A stretch of 64,000 nt of DNA from positions 682,001 through 746,000 of the forward strand of contig JAWZSP010000007.1 of assembly GCA_034401135.1 (NCBI GenBank), in the 5' to 3' direction. The notes under the pieces are model-generated. The model saw only the letters and a list, made by a program, of their open reading frames with translations. It had not been told where the DNA came from and did not search any database. Positions 22,290 through 33,346 of this stretch are shown piece by piece. Within the stretch, counting starts at the first letter, position 1. Each line of letters begins with the position of its first letter. A program made the position numbers and the translations under genes. This DNA comes from Volutella citrinella (Eukaryota > Ascomycota > Sordariomycetes > Hypocreales > Nectriaceae).

Positions 22290-24198
22290 ATGGCGGCCAC
22301 CACCGAGACCCTCAGGAGGACGCAGCGCGCGCCACGAAGCTGCTTCTCTTGCTCCTCCCGCAAGGTCAAGTGTGACAAGAACGTGCCTTGCTCGACCTGC
22401 ATCCGCCGTGGGAATGGCGATGCCTGTATCCGCGAAACCGTCATCGTCCGCGGAGCCGTCACGAGGTGGAGGGAGGCACCGGACACGCCCACGTACGAGG
22501 AGCTGAGCCAGGAGAACCGTCGCCTTCGTCGGCAGATCAAGGCGCTCTCGGAAGGGAATGCATCAGATAGCCCTCGCAATGCGAAGCTGCTGCCTCGGCG
22601 GAAGAGCCAGCTGGAAGTCGGCGACGAAGATGAGCTAGAAATTGCTTTATGGGAACGCATGTCAGCTGCTGCCACAGGTTCAAGAGCTTCAACCGTCTCA
22701 TCCTGGCAGGACATTGTCGTCCCCAGCCGTGCGTCGGGTCAGCGTCTTGTTGACTATGATAGAATCTGGAATTACTGGGTGCACTACGCTCTGGAGTATC
22801 CCAGATTCCAGCAGGAATACGACAGATTCATGGACTATATGGGGCAGGACGAGCAGCTGCTTCAAAGTTACGATCCTCTGTGGCTGGCTGTGTATTTCAG
22901 TGTCTTGAGCGTAAGCTTTGAGTTTCTTCTCCTTCTCTAAAGGTACAATACCCGTACACCACTGACAAGTGAAACAGGCGGCCTTGCTGATGATGTCCGA
23001 GGAAGAGGCCGAGGATATAGCCCAGCCTTATGGTAATTCTGCCAGCTCTCAACCCTTCCCGCAGGCTAACAGCGTATCCAGGCCTCCCACACGCTGAACT
23101 GAGCCGACGCTGGTACGACGCGGCCATATTCTGCTTGCACCAAGGGGATTTCATGCGGCACTCCGACTTGCGCTCCGTGCAAGCCGTCGCCATCCTCGGC
23201 ATGTGCTTCAACAACTGGGGCGACTCCGAGCTGGGCTTGCACATGTGGAGCTGCGCCCTACGGATTGCCCAGACACTACGCCTACACCGGCCAGAGCCCC
23301 ATGCGGAGGATATCCTCAGCGCCGAGGGGCAGCGTAGATTATGGTGGACGCTGATCATCGTCGAATGGTACTCTCGCCTTCCCGTGACCCATCGTGATGG
23401 AGTGTAGCTGAAGAAAATAATCCAGGATGGCCGTTCCGTACCACGTGCCGCAGGTTGACGAGATCGACTTCGACATGGGCCTACCAAAGGTCGTGGAGAC
23501 GCCCTCATCTGATGACACACGCATCGACCCCGTGCACTACCACATCTTCATGGCTCGCACCGCGAGCGCATACTACCGGTTCTGCGCCGCCATCCGCGCA
23601 GCCGCCAGGCCAGTCGAAGACATCGTCAGGAGCGCCGACGAGGAACTGGCCCAGGTCATCGACACCCTGCCCCTCCACCTGAGACCGGAGGCGGAGGAGG
23701 GCGAAGAGGCGGAGGAGCCTAGACACCAGGATGAGCCTTGGATCGAGTGGCAGAAGTTCGACGTCTCCCTGGTGCTCCTGCATCTCCGGGTCCGCATCAA
23801 TCGCGCCCTGCAGCCCCTGTGGCACTCTAGCCCGCAGCTGTACGCCCGGGCGAGGACCGTCAGCGTCACATCGGCCAAGAGCGTCATCTGGATCAACTAC
23901 CAGTGGGAGCAGCCGCCGTCGACGCGCAAGCAATGGTGCGTGTGCGGCCTGCAGGCGATAACAGAGTCGTTTTAAAAAGTAAAGCTAACCGTAGACAACC
24001 AGGGCACTTTCGTTCCACGTCTTCGTCTCGGCAATACTGCTGCTTCGCGAGTGCCAGGACGACCCGGAAGGCGTTCAAGGGGAACATGGCAGGGCACTTG
24101 ACATGGCGGTGGAGTTGTTGGATCAGGTAAAGTCTCGTAATGCAATAGCCTTGCACGCAGCCGGCATCCTCCGAGATGAAATGTCACAAATAGAATAA
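22290..24198 (+). CDS. Zn2Cys6 transcription factor
   Basis: Five exons (22290-22910, 22978-23032, 23082-23367, 23426-23935, 24003-24198) give 555 aa. Zinc cluster near residues 18-46: CFSCSSRKVKCDKNVPCSTCIRR.., a CX2CX6CX5CX2C array with the last Cys in DACIRE. It is followed by a Leu/Arg-rich coiled-coil linker (YEELSQENRRLRRQIKAL). The middle homology region spans exons 2-4, with GMCFNNWGDSELGLHMWSCALRIAQTLRLHR and RRLWWTLIIVEW typical of Fungal_trans domains; the joins give EWMAVPYHVPQ and KQWALSFHVF. Nuclear, DNA-binding to CGG-type sites expected. The head-to-head guanine deaminase gene is the obvious candidate target. It ends 61 bp from the convergent DUF1479 gene. Confidence 0.88.
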
Positions 24199-24259
24199 AC
24201 ATGGTAGTTACACAAAAGCTGCTGTTGTTTCCATTCTCGCAGGATACTCACTCAGCCCT

Positions 24260-25638
24260 CTATTCCTTGTCCAAGAGGTGGAATCCAAAGGCCCGACGCG
24301 CGTCCTCGGTGAGGTTCTCCAGCCCGACATATCCCTTCAGCGTCGATTCATCCAGATCGTTGTCGTATTCGCGGTCGGGGGCTTGTCTGCCCTCCAAAGT
24401 GGCCTTGAGCTGTCTCTTTACGTAGTCCTTGTTCATGTTGGTCGTCGGACACGCAGCGATGAATGCGACTGAAGCATTGTTTATGCCAAGATGTTCCGTG
24501 TCAACGGCATGGCATAGCTGTTCAGCAATCGTTGATTAGAAATACTGCTGCTGCATCATTTCAGGGGGGGACTTACATCGGAATGCCACCACACGGTATC
24601 TCCAGGACGGACACGGGGAGTATAAACAAGACACTCTTCCAGTCTCAGATGAGGGTGCGAGGACCGACTGAGGCGCTGACTCTCTGCTTTGAAGGTTCCT
24701 GGGAACCAACCCGACTCGTCAAGCGTCCACTTCTCCGCGTCCATTACGTCCGCGGGATCGTCTGGAGGCGAGAAAAACGGGCGCAGCAGAACATAAGCGA
24801 TGGCAGTCGCAACGTTTGGATACAACATAATGGTTCCCTCCCTCGGCGCAGTGGGAGTGAGGGCAGTCCAGCCCTGGAAGGACCGCATCACTGCCGAGTG
24901 TGCAGAGCCCTTGTAGAGCTCCTGGTCTGCGTCCTTGCGAATGCTCAGGTCGTAGGGGTCGTGCTTCTCTGGGCTTCCCGAAAAGATGTCGTGGTAGGTC
25001 CTGCGGTAGGTTGGGTCGGCCCATCGACAGAGGCTTCCGGCATCAATGTGCGGCCCAAGGCCAAGGAATGCCTGTCCAGGGGCGCGATCCCTGACGCCGT
25101 CGAGATATACAAGTGGCTCAGGGGACGTTTCTCCTGTCGAGTCATGCCAGAGCTCGTTCAGTCTTTGCTGGATTTGAAGCTGATTGGGATGCGCTCGGAG
25201 GGCGTTCTGAGTTGGAGAGTTGTAAAGAATGAACATGGACGGGCTCTCCTTTGGCCACCGCTGGATCGAGGCATCGTTGTCTTTGATGAAACTCCTCAAG
25301 TCTTGGTAGTGCCCCTGGGCCTCTGCCTCTGGGATAGTGCCCCTGCAGACAAACGCTCCGATGCGCTTGGCCTCCTCCTTCTGGGCGTCTGTGAAACCAT
25401 TCGCAATAACACTTGCGCTATCAAAGACTGGGATGATGCTGTTGCCCTTCTCTGCAATCTCGTCCGTGACCGTCTTGAGCTGTTTGCAGACGGCGATCCA
25501 GCTCTTTCGAAGTGCATCTGGGCCGAACTCGGCAATAACAGACTTCTTGGTCGCGACGAAGTCGGCATCCTTGGCCTCTGAGGGACCTTGGGACGGGTAC
25601 TCGGCCCAGGCCGGCCATTCTCTGATTTGTGAGGGCAT
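24260..25638 (-). CDS. DUF1479 protein, predicted Fe(II)/2-oxoglutarate oxygenase-like
   Basis: Exons 25638-24577 and 24517-24260 (59-nt intron, phase 0) give 439 aa, the normal length for DUF1479/YbiU-like proteins. The join restores VWWHSD-LCHAVDTEHLG, which neither ORF contains alone. A GLGPHIDAGS segment supplies an HxD pair and the spliced WWHSDLCHAVD gives a distal His, a pattern fitting the double-stranded beta-helix Fe(II)/2OG oxygenase fold to which DUF1479 is assigned. No membrane span or signal peptide, so cytosolic. The gene shares a 410-bp bidirectional promoter with an MFS sugar porter and sits at the edge of a sugar-lactonase/SDR/regulator group, suggesting a catabolic oxidation step. 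The reaction is unknown. Confidence 0.87.
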
Positions 25639-26048
25639 CTTTGACGGAGGGAGCCGAAGTTGATAGTTTCTGTCGATAACGATCGAGGTGCCGTTCTGGG
25701 CCTTTTATCACCAGGTTACTGCGGCATTTTCATCCTATGCCTGTTTCTATTTCATGTCCCACGGTGTCAGTGCCATGACGCTCCGCAAATCATGTCCACA
25801 ATAGCATCCACACCCGCACTTGGAAAAGCTCGGCCGAGCTCGGGCGAGTTTGATAAGACAACTTAACAACAACGGTTGCGAAGCGCGATAAGCAGAGCCG
25901 AAGTCGCCCGCGACCAATGACGGATATCACAATTCCAACGCAACCGTCCAGGTTCGCATTTATAAAAGAAATGGTCCACTCGTCCCCATGGGGTGTCCTG
26001 CATCTTTGACAGGCCCCCGAGATCGATCCTGACAAAAAAGAAGAAACC
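25639..26048. promoter_or_regulatory. Bidirectional promoter of DUF1479 and MFS genes
   Basis: 410 bp between divergent ATGs. Contains a perfect 14-bp palindrome AGCTCGGCCGAGCT (25827-25840) with two CGG half-sites, the 10-mer AGCAGAGCCG (25891-25900) and a TATA box TATAAAAG (25961-25968) 88 bp upstream of the MFS ATG. CGGCCGAGC and AGCAGAGCCG recur in the next intergenic region (28026-28053), implying a common regulator. Confidence 0.6.
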
Positions 26049-27888
26049 ATGGCTACCGAGTTTGTGCCCAAGCACGTGTCCAAGCTGGTTCCCACGAACC
26101 ACAATGTCCTCATGCCCCTGCTCCTAGCTGTGACTATAGTCAACTCCGCGGTATGTGGCCCAAAAATCCCATTGAGGTCCTTCAATGCTTCACGGATGTT
26201 GACTGACGACTTGGCAGACTCTCGGATACGACTCATCCGTCATGAACGGGCTGTTGATCCTGCCGTCCTTCTCCGAGTACTTCAAGCTCACCACTGCTCT
26301 TGAGGGCCTTAACAATGCAGCTAATTGGATGGGCTCCATCTTCGGTGCATTTCTCATGCAGCCTGTTCCCGACTATCTTGGCCGCCGTCGCGCCATCTAC
26401 GTTGCCTCGGCTGTGACTGTCGTTGGCATCATCCTCCAGGCCGCTGCTCAGAACACGGCCATGTTTGTCATTTCTCGCTTCATCGTGGGTGTCGGTTCCG
26501 CCATCAGCAACGGCGCTGCTCCGACGCTCCTGGGCGAGCTGCTCCCTCCCCATCGGCGAGGCCGCGTCCTGGGCTTGTTCTTCTCTTGCTACTACGTGGG
26601 CAGCCTGGCATCTGCCATTGTCAACTACGGCAGCCAGAACATCCAGAGCACCTGGGCTTGGCGTCTGCCTTCTCTCCTGCAGTTTGTGCCGAGCTTGCTG
26701 GCCATCGCCATTGTACCGTTCGTCCCCGAGTCGCCGCGCTGGCTGATTGCGCACGAAAGAGAGGAGGAGGCCGTAGAGGTCCTGGCAATCATGCAGGGAG
26801 GAAAGATTCCTGACATGCAGAAGGGAGCAGCGCAACTAGAGGAGATCAAGGCCACACTCATCCAGGAAGCAGCCGAGTACCCGAGCAATCCATGGAAAGA
26901 AATGGTATCCACCAAAGCCAACAGGCGAAGGCTGGCTATTCTATGCTCGTTTGGTCCGATGATCAACATGTTTGGCAACTTTATCATTTCGTGAGTGCCA
27001 CAGATGATCCAAATTTGCTACAGAGCCAACCGCTAATGCTCGGAAATGCAGATTCTACCTGACAAAGATCCTCAACCAAGCCGGTATCACGAATACCAAA
27101 ACTCAAACACAAATTCAGGTCGTCATCAACTGCTGGTCGTTTGCTGTCGCCGTCGTCGGTAGCTTCATGCTTGACATCCTGGGCCGTAGGATGCAGACCT
27201 TTATCAGTGTCATTGGCATGTCGGTGACTCTCTTCATCATTGGTGGCATGATAAAGGGTGAGTGCTCCCAACAGTACTTTTACCATGTCCAGCTTTTTGC
27301 ACAAGCAAAGATCCTACGGGAGCCTCTTTGTGAAGATTCTCCAGCTAACGTGACTTCTCAACAGTGTATGGCGAGAGCAGCAACACCTCTGGCATCTATG
27401 GCACCCTCGCAGTCATCTTCCTGTTCCAAGGATTCTACGCCTTTGCAATCACCCCCATGACTAGCCTTTACCCAACCGAGGTGTCTCCCTTCAAGCTGCG
27501 TACCACTGGCATTGCCATTTTCCGAATGCTAGACTCGGCTGCTGGGTATGTCTACCCCCTTTCTCACTGTATCGATGGATCATATTGACGAATCCACTGT
27601 AGCCTCCTCGCTTCCTTTGCCATGGCTTATGCGATGGCTGATCTTGGTTGGAAGTTTTACTTCATCAACGCCTCGTGGAATCTTGTCTTCCTCGTCATCG
27701 CCTACTTCACCTTTGTTGAAACCAAGGGCCTCAAACTGGAGGACATTAATGCCAAGTTTGAGGACGTTGCGATCATTCGAGGTATTCACAATGCTGATCC
27801 CTCGTTGAATTCTGAGGGTTCGACATCGGGGGACAAGAAAGGGAGTGAGGTCAGGGACAACGTGGAGGAGCTTTCTGCCAAGCAATAG
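26049..27888 (+). CDS. MFS sugar porter (lactose permease/hexose transporter-like)
   Basis: Five exons (26049-26150, 26218-26990, 27052-27257, 27365-27545, 27603-27888) give 515 aa with about twelve membrane spans. Sugar-porter marks: TLGYDSSVMNGL in TM1 (restored by splicing), DYLGRRRA in loop 2-3, NG.APTLLGELLPPHRRGRVLG after TM4, WRLPSLLQ, VPESPRWLI closing the N-half, the LGRR motif in loop 8-9 and ETKGLKLEDI after TM12. It imports a sugar or related polyol/acid by proton symport across the plasma membrane; the exact substrate is not visible. Head-to-head with the DUF1479 gene and followed by a sugar lactonase, so it is the likely uptake step of the cluster. Confidence 0.92.
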
Positions 27889-28494
27889 CGTACATGTTCT
27901 GCCTATGTTTTCCGTAGATATCCATATCAATCCTACAAGATCCGAGGCTTGTCCTTTGATAATAGCTGGGAGAATTCTAGTTCTAATACTTATACTATAA
28001 CCAGACACAATTCGGCTCTGTTCGACGGCCGAGCACCATTCAAAGCAGAGCCGTATCGAAGGATGAAGCGCCCTGGTTTTGTAGGCTGACCAAAAAAGGC
28101 AACCTTCTCAGGTGCCAATCATATCTCCATGCGTGCTTCTCCACAACCATCTCTGCTGATGCGGGGCATGTGGCTAGCGCTCGGCTATCATCTGCTTTTT
28201 ACCGTCGGCTTTTATCTCACCCACCCACCTCGACGTGTGGAGGCCAGTTGGCATCTGATCCCGCCGGCTGTGCAGCCATTGATGTCTTTCAATTGGAGGA
28301 GCCTGGATGAGGAGTAACCACCGGTAATAATGCCCAAATAAAGCTGCCTTGTTGAAGGCCATGGCCAACTCGAGGCGTGGTCCCAATCAGCCCCTCTAGC
28401 CTATTCCACCATCCACGTCGAACTGCTCATAGCATCTCTCATTGTTTACTTTGTTCTCAGTAATACTACCAAAGCCCCTCTGACGCACTATACC
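27889..28494. other. Intergenic, 606 bp, promoter of lactonase gene
   Basis: Carries the motif group at 28013-28053 and a GGCTAG (minus strand, 28396-28401) 94 bp upstream of the lactonase ATG. No gene seen. Confidence 0.5.
28013..28053. promoter_or_regulatory. Inverted repeat and motif pair shared with the DUF1479/MFS promoter
   Basis: CGGCTCTG (28013-28020) and its inverted copy CAGAGCCG (28046-28053) flank CGGCCGAGC (28026-28034). CGGCCGAGC and AGCAGAGCCG (28044-28053) are exact copies of elements at 25831-25839 and 25891-25900. Candidate operator for a Zn2Cys6 factor, which typically reads CGG/CCG half-sites. Confidence 0.5.
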
Positions 28495-29596
28495 ATGTCC
28501 ACTCCACATGTTGACTATCCGACCATTGACTCCCACATCCATCTCTGCCCAGCATCAGAGCTTGATTCCTTGGCATGGATGGAACCCAGCCACCCACTGC
28601 ACAAGCAGTGGTCCGTCGAGGACTTCAAAGCTGCTAGCAGCTCCAGTGGCTCGGTTCATGGCTTCATTTTTATCGAGGCGGATCGCGAGCACACCCTTGA
28701 CGGCGACCAACCCGATGCCATAAACTGGGCTGGCCCTCTACAGGAAATCAAATGGTTGCGACGTGTGGCCCTAGGTGAACCTCGACCAGGGGAGGGTCAC
28801 GAGCCACAGGACTCGAAGTTGTGCTCAGCCATCATCCCATGGGCACCCCTGCCAAGCGGAGCCGCCGCATTGGAGCGATATCTTGATTTAGCAAGAGAAG
28901 CTGCGGGTGGCTCGTGGGGTAAGATCAAAGGGTTCCGCTATCTTCTTCAGAACAAGCCCCCGGGTACTGCGACAGAGGAAAGATTCATTGAGAGCTTGAA
29001 GTTGCTGGGGCAGCGTGGATTCCACTTTGAAATCTGCATCGACTATCACGATCGAGGCATCGTACAGCTGGATGACACCGTTGAGATGGTGCGTCGAGCG
29101 CGCGACGGTGTAGCAGCAGATGAGCAGGTTGTTTTTATTGCCGGTGAGCACTTGTAAAAGACTCTCCATCTTGTGCATTCCCTAACACAATGCAGACCAC
29201 CTCCTGAAGCCAGACATGACCGTGGCCGCTCAAGCATCAGACCCTGGCTTCCAGAAATGGGTCACTTCCATCAAAACCCTAGCAGGCTTCCCGCGGACGT
29301 TTATGAAGCTGTCTGGGGGTCTTTCAGAGATGAGTACGTCCACAAGGGCCCAGCCGCCTTCAGCGGTGGCCGAGTTCATGTTTCCCTGGTTCGAGACAAT
29401 CCTCCTGGCGTTTGGGCCGGATCGCATCTTGTTTGGGAGCGACTGGCCGGTTTGTACTACTGTCGCGGAGGACTCGTGGTCTCTTTGGCACAAAATAGTA
29501 GAGGCAATGTGTCTAAAGGCTGGCTTGGAAAGCCAGGAGATTGCAAGCATTTTCGCAGGCAGTGCCAAGGAGGCATATCGCCTTGACAAGATTTGA
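28495..29596 (+). CDS. Amidohydrolase-fold sugar lactonase (COG3618, fucono-/rhamnono-lactonase-like)
   Basis: Exons 28495-29143 and 29196-29596 (52-nt intron) give 349 aa. TIM-barrel metal-hydrolase marks of the Amidohydro_2 lactonase group: IDSHIHLCP at the N-terminus (HxH), GIVQ with FEICID.H in the middle strands, VVFIADHLLKPD (DH motif, created by the splice) and ILFGSDWPV near the C-terminus (catalytic Asp). Bacterial relatives hydrolyse L-fucono-, L-rhamnono- or 4-sulfomuconolactones; here an aldonolactone is inferred from the neighbouring sugar porter, SDR and XlnR-like regulator. Cytosolic, no signal peptide. Its 3' end lies 71 bp from the convergent regulator gene. Confidence 0.87.
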
Positions 29597-29667
29597 TAAC
29601 TGCAGCTAAGAGATTGGATATCATTGACAACATTAAACTTGACCTTTAAACTTGACTTTTAAAAACT

Positions 29668-32157
29668 TCAGATCCCGAGACCCCTACCCCCCCTCGTCCA
29701 ACGGTACAGCGATAGGATTTTCCGCCTCTCCAGCTTGTGCTCCTCGTGCTCGGCAGATAGCTCCCCCCTGACGCTGTACAACGTGGAACGAAACACGCGC
29801 CGGAAGTTTCGCTGCAGAGAGTGTCAGCAGTGTTTTTGCGCCTACGGCATTATGGACTGACCTGGAACTCCGTGCTGAGCGTCACGATGCAGACTTCGTG
29901 CGCCCAGACTATCGTCTCGCACGCCTGCTCGACACTCTTGTTCTGGCCAACTTGGGCCATGCGGTCCGCGAAGAGCAGCAGGATGAAACTCCCGTGGAGC
30001 ATGTAGATGCCAAACAGATATGGCATGAATCCCAGCTCTGGGTCGAGCGTCAATATCTCGGAGACTGCCTGAGATGCCGCAATCGCGTGAGACGCGCACT
30101 CAGAAAACCGGCTTGTCGTGATCCAGTCATCCTCGTTGTCCAGCATGCTGATGGCGTCCCACTTGCCGTGCAACAGCACGCGGAGCACATTCAGGATATG
30201 CGTGCTGTACAGAGTGGCCAGCTTGAGCCGCTGCTCGCTTCTAACTCGGTGGCCTGCTAGGTCCCCCTCGCCCAGCACCACGGGCTCCTTTACGAGCTGC
30301 TCGAGGCTGGATTCGCACTCTGTGATCATGTTGGCTATTGCAGTCACGGCCATCTCGTTGTCGTAGCCTCGTATGCGTGGGTGCTCCCGAGCGTGGTGCA
30401 GGTCAATTATGTCCCCGAGGATGGCCATCAGTGGAAGAAAGAATTCGAAAAATGTCGACCCCGTGATGGTTGTTGGTGGCCCGAGGGATCGTTGCGGCAG
30501 GTCGTTGAGATCGATTTCGTCCAGATTTTCCCAGATATCCTCCGGCAGCGGGACTAAGAACTATTAGAAACCATGACCGTTGCTCATACGTGAGAGGGAG
30601 TATGTACTGTAAACATCACAGGAAGAGTCCAGCACACGGAGTGATCCATTGTACGAGAGCGCCAAATGCCTGTCCAGAGCGTATAGCAGCCAGAAAACGC
30701 GGCGCCTCTCCTCTTGTGCTTCTACCTCTGCAAACGTTAAAGGCTGGCCCCTGGCGGTGGCATCACCCTCGTCGACATCGGTAGCGGCATCCTGGCATCC
30801 CAGGCCCAGGTTCATGGCAAGACGTTCAGCCTTGCTCCACCACTTCTTGCAGTCTGCTTTGAAGTCTCCGGCAGAAACGCCGATGCAGAGGAGCAAGAAG
30901 GTAATGACATCGTCGAGAGAGGACGCGGGATCGCTGCCGTCCGCAGAGGAGGGAGTGTCGGCTTGGCACGGAATCTGGTTCGAGCAGCCTCCATGCTCCT
31001 CCCTAAAGCCGCCTACTCATTGTTAGCATCTTCATTCCAGGGGATAACTGCAGATCTCACCGTGTATCCGACGCCACCGGTCCGGATCCCGTTCCGATAT
31101 CAAAGACGTGGCCAGTCCATACAGCCCATTGGTAACCTTGCCTCGTATCCCTGGCACTAGTAGCTCCGAAGCATGAGTAGTCAGAGCGCAGCACCAAAGA
31201 ATTGCTGCCAGCAGAGCAGGCGACATCTTTCGAGGGTTGGAGGGGTGGAGAATGGACTTCATGCGGAAGATCCTGGTGAGAATGTAAGGAGAACGACATC
31301 GAAACAACGACGTCCCTGGATCCGCTAGAAACTCCCGGAAGAGGCTGCAGGCCAGCGGCACAGAGCATATGCCCCTTAGATACGGCAGCACGGGGTTGAG
31401 ACTTGGGTAGCGGCAGGCAGCGCCGTCACTGTCATCGAGCAGAGTGGGCTGGTGCGTGAGCGGTGGCAGGTTGTCCAGTTGGCCAGTGTTGAGAAATGCA
31501 AAATGGGGAGCAAGGCTGGCCGATAAGTGTTCGTCATGCTGCACCGTAGCTGCTTGCTGATGACTCGGCCGCGGCGGAGACTGGTGCGTGGCTGCGAGGT
31601 GTGCGGCGTGTTCAGTCTCGTCGTTGGCCTGTACCATACCAGACATGGTGTAAGTGAGACCATCCTGCCCAGGTGGGGACGTTTCCTCCTGGAAGGCCTG
31701 GCAGGCGGCTACCAGGCTCTCATCGATGGCCTGCCGGCTACTAGAGGAGTCGGAGAAGGAGGAAGTGCGGGACTGCAAGGCGACGGGCTCATGGTCGGCA
31801 CGGTGGATGTGCTGGGGCTGATAAGACGGGGAGAGCATAGAAGAAGAGGAGCGGTTGCGAGGAACCCGGCCTCGCTTCTTTAATTGGCGGTTATAATGGC
31901 AGACATGGTCATACTCTGCAGCAACAGCGAAGGAGGGGGCCTGTTAGCAGATGCTACAAGATATCAACCATGGGCAGATGGGAACGAGCACAAGCTTACC
32001 CTGACACCGACGGCTTTTGACAGGCAGGTCAGTCAGTGCTCTGTATCCGGCGCTCGCGGTTGGGCTACACATACCAAGGATTCAGGCCGTCGCAGCGGGT
32101 TCGCGAGGCATTGCACCTGTCGCAGGCAATGCGTGTGCGCCGTCTCAGCGGTCCCAT
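29668..32157 (-). CDS. XlnR/AraR-like Zn2Cys6 transcription factor with a microexon
   Basis: Six exons (32157-32075, 32013-32000, 31915-31061, 31012-30608, 30553-29862, 29811-29668) give 730 aa; all borders are GT-AG. Exon 2 is only 14 nt. Exons 1-3 together encode RRRTRIACDRCNASRTRCDG, LNPCRRCQEYDHVC and HYNRQLKKRGR, a perfect CX2CX6CX5CX2CX6C zinc cluster. The middle region holds a Fungal_trans domain with MSPALLAAILWCCA, WWSKAERLAMNLGLG and EERRRVFWLLYALDRHLALSYN. The C-terminus (CETIVWAHEVCIVTLSTEFQ, then RNFRRVFRSTL and LSLYRWTRGGRGLGI) closely follows the end of XlnR/Xyr1. It is expected to be a sugar-responsive activator of the surrounding porter, lactonase, DUF1479 and SDR genes; the inducer is unknown. 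Confidence 0.9.
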
Positions 32158-32499
32158 GTTTGGTCGAGTGGATCGTACGTATCAAATCGGTATCGGTATC
32201 GTGACGGGACGGTCGAGGCACATGGCGAGACCCGCAGGCAGGAAATTGATTCATCAACGGATAATATTAGACGGGGTGCGGTGGACTGGCGGGTACGGAT
32301 ACACTGGACGTTATTTAATTACCCGTCGGCTAATAGTCTATTTACCCCGATCCCCCGCCCCCAAACCCCTGGCTGCTGGCCCGCCTGACCGGAAATCTTT
32401 CCCCCACACCGGGGCCCCGGACCGCGAATTGCCGCTTTGGGAAACGAGAATGAGGTGGGAGATGCTGCGTCGGCTCTCTGCTCAAGTTCGTCGTCTAAC
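32158..32499. promoter_or_regulatory. Upstream region of the XlnR-like regulator, 342 bp
   Basis: Lies between the SDR stop and the regulator ATG, both on the minus strand. Holds CGGCTAA at 32327-32333, the XlnR-type core (possible autoregulation), next to an AT-rich TTATTTAATT. No gene seen. Confidence 0.4.
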
Positions 32500-33346
32500 C
32501 TACTGCCACCCACCGTCCACGTTGTACACACTGCCAGTCACAAAGGTGCTCTCGGGCCCCAGCAGGAAGACGAGCACGTTGGCCGTCTCCTCGACGGTGC
32601 CGCGGCGCTGGAACGTCGACGGCACGTCAAAGGGCGCGTCGGCTGGCCGCCCGGCGTGGTCCCATTCCTTCTGCATCAGCGGCGTGTAGATGGACCCGGG
32701 GGCTACTGCGTTGACCCGCACCTCCCTATAGCCGTTCTCCTGCGCGGCGGCCTTGGTGAGGCCGATGATGCCGTGCTTGCTAGCGTCGTAGGCCGAGTGG
32801 CAAGCGAAGCCTAAATTCCCCGTGTTAGTCTCTAGCCATCGGACCCGAGTTGACATTGGTCTCACCTTTCAGCCCGTGGATGGACGTCACATTGACAATT
32901 GAGCCGCCGTCGGCAATGTGTCGCAGCTGCGCCCGCATGCAGTACATGGTCCCCGTGAGATTGACGGCCAGGATCTTGTGCCACTCGTCGTCAATCATGT
33001 CGCGCACCGCCGTGATGCCGTGCACCTTGCCGATGATGCCCGCGACATTGGCCGCCCCGTCCAGCCTGCCGTGCGTCCGGACGATGGCGTCGATCCACTC
33101 GTCGACCTCGACCCGGCTGGACACGTCGACTCTGGTCACCATGAAGGTGGCGTCGAGCGACGACAGCAGCTGCGTCGTCGACTTGAGCGCCTCGGGGTCG
33201 ATGTCGGCGATGCACACCACGGCGCCCTTTCGCACCAGGATCTTGGCCACTCCCAGCCCGATTCCGCTCGCGCCGCCGGTGATGGCATACACCTTTCCGT
33301 GCAGCGGCAGCCCGCTGTGGCCGTTGGTGATGATGGCAGCAACCAT
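32500..33346 (-). CDS. Classical short-chain dehydrogenase/reductase of the sugar cluster
   Basis: Exons 33346-32866 and 32810-32500 (55-nt intron) give 263 aa. TGGASGIGLG cofactor loop at residues 24-33, IADIDPEAL with the acidic residue after beta-2 (NAD-type), RVDVSSR, NVAGIIG (NNAG variant), Ser in NVTSIHG, YDASK active site rebuilt near the splice, and a C-terminal GSVYNVDGGWQ ending of FabG-like SDRs. The ATG at 33346 opens just before the Rossmann fold; an in-frame ATG at 33466 would add 40 residues. It could oxidise an aldose or aldonate in the same pathway as the adjacent lactonase; this is inferred from position only. GGCTAG lies on its coding strand at 33579-33584. Confidence 0.88.

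Noticed and set aside
24463..25581. 372-aa plus-strand ORF
   Set aside because: Antisense to the DUF1479 gene, which has clear family sequence.
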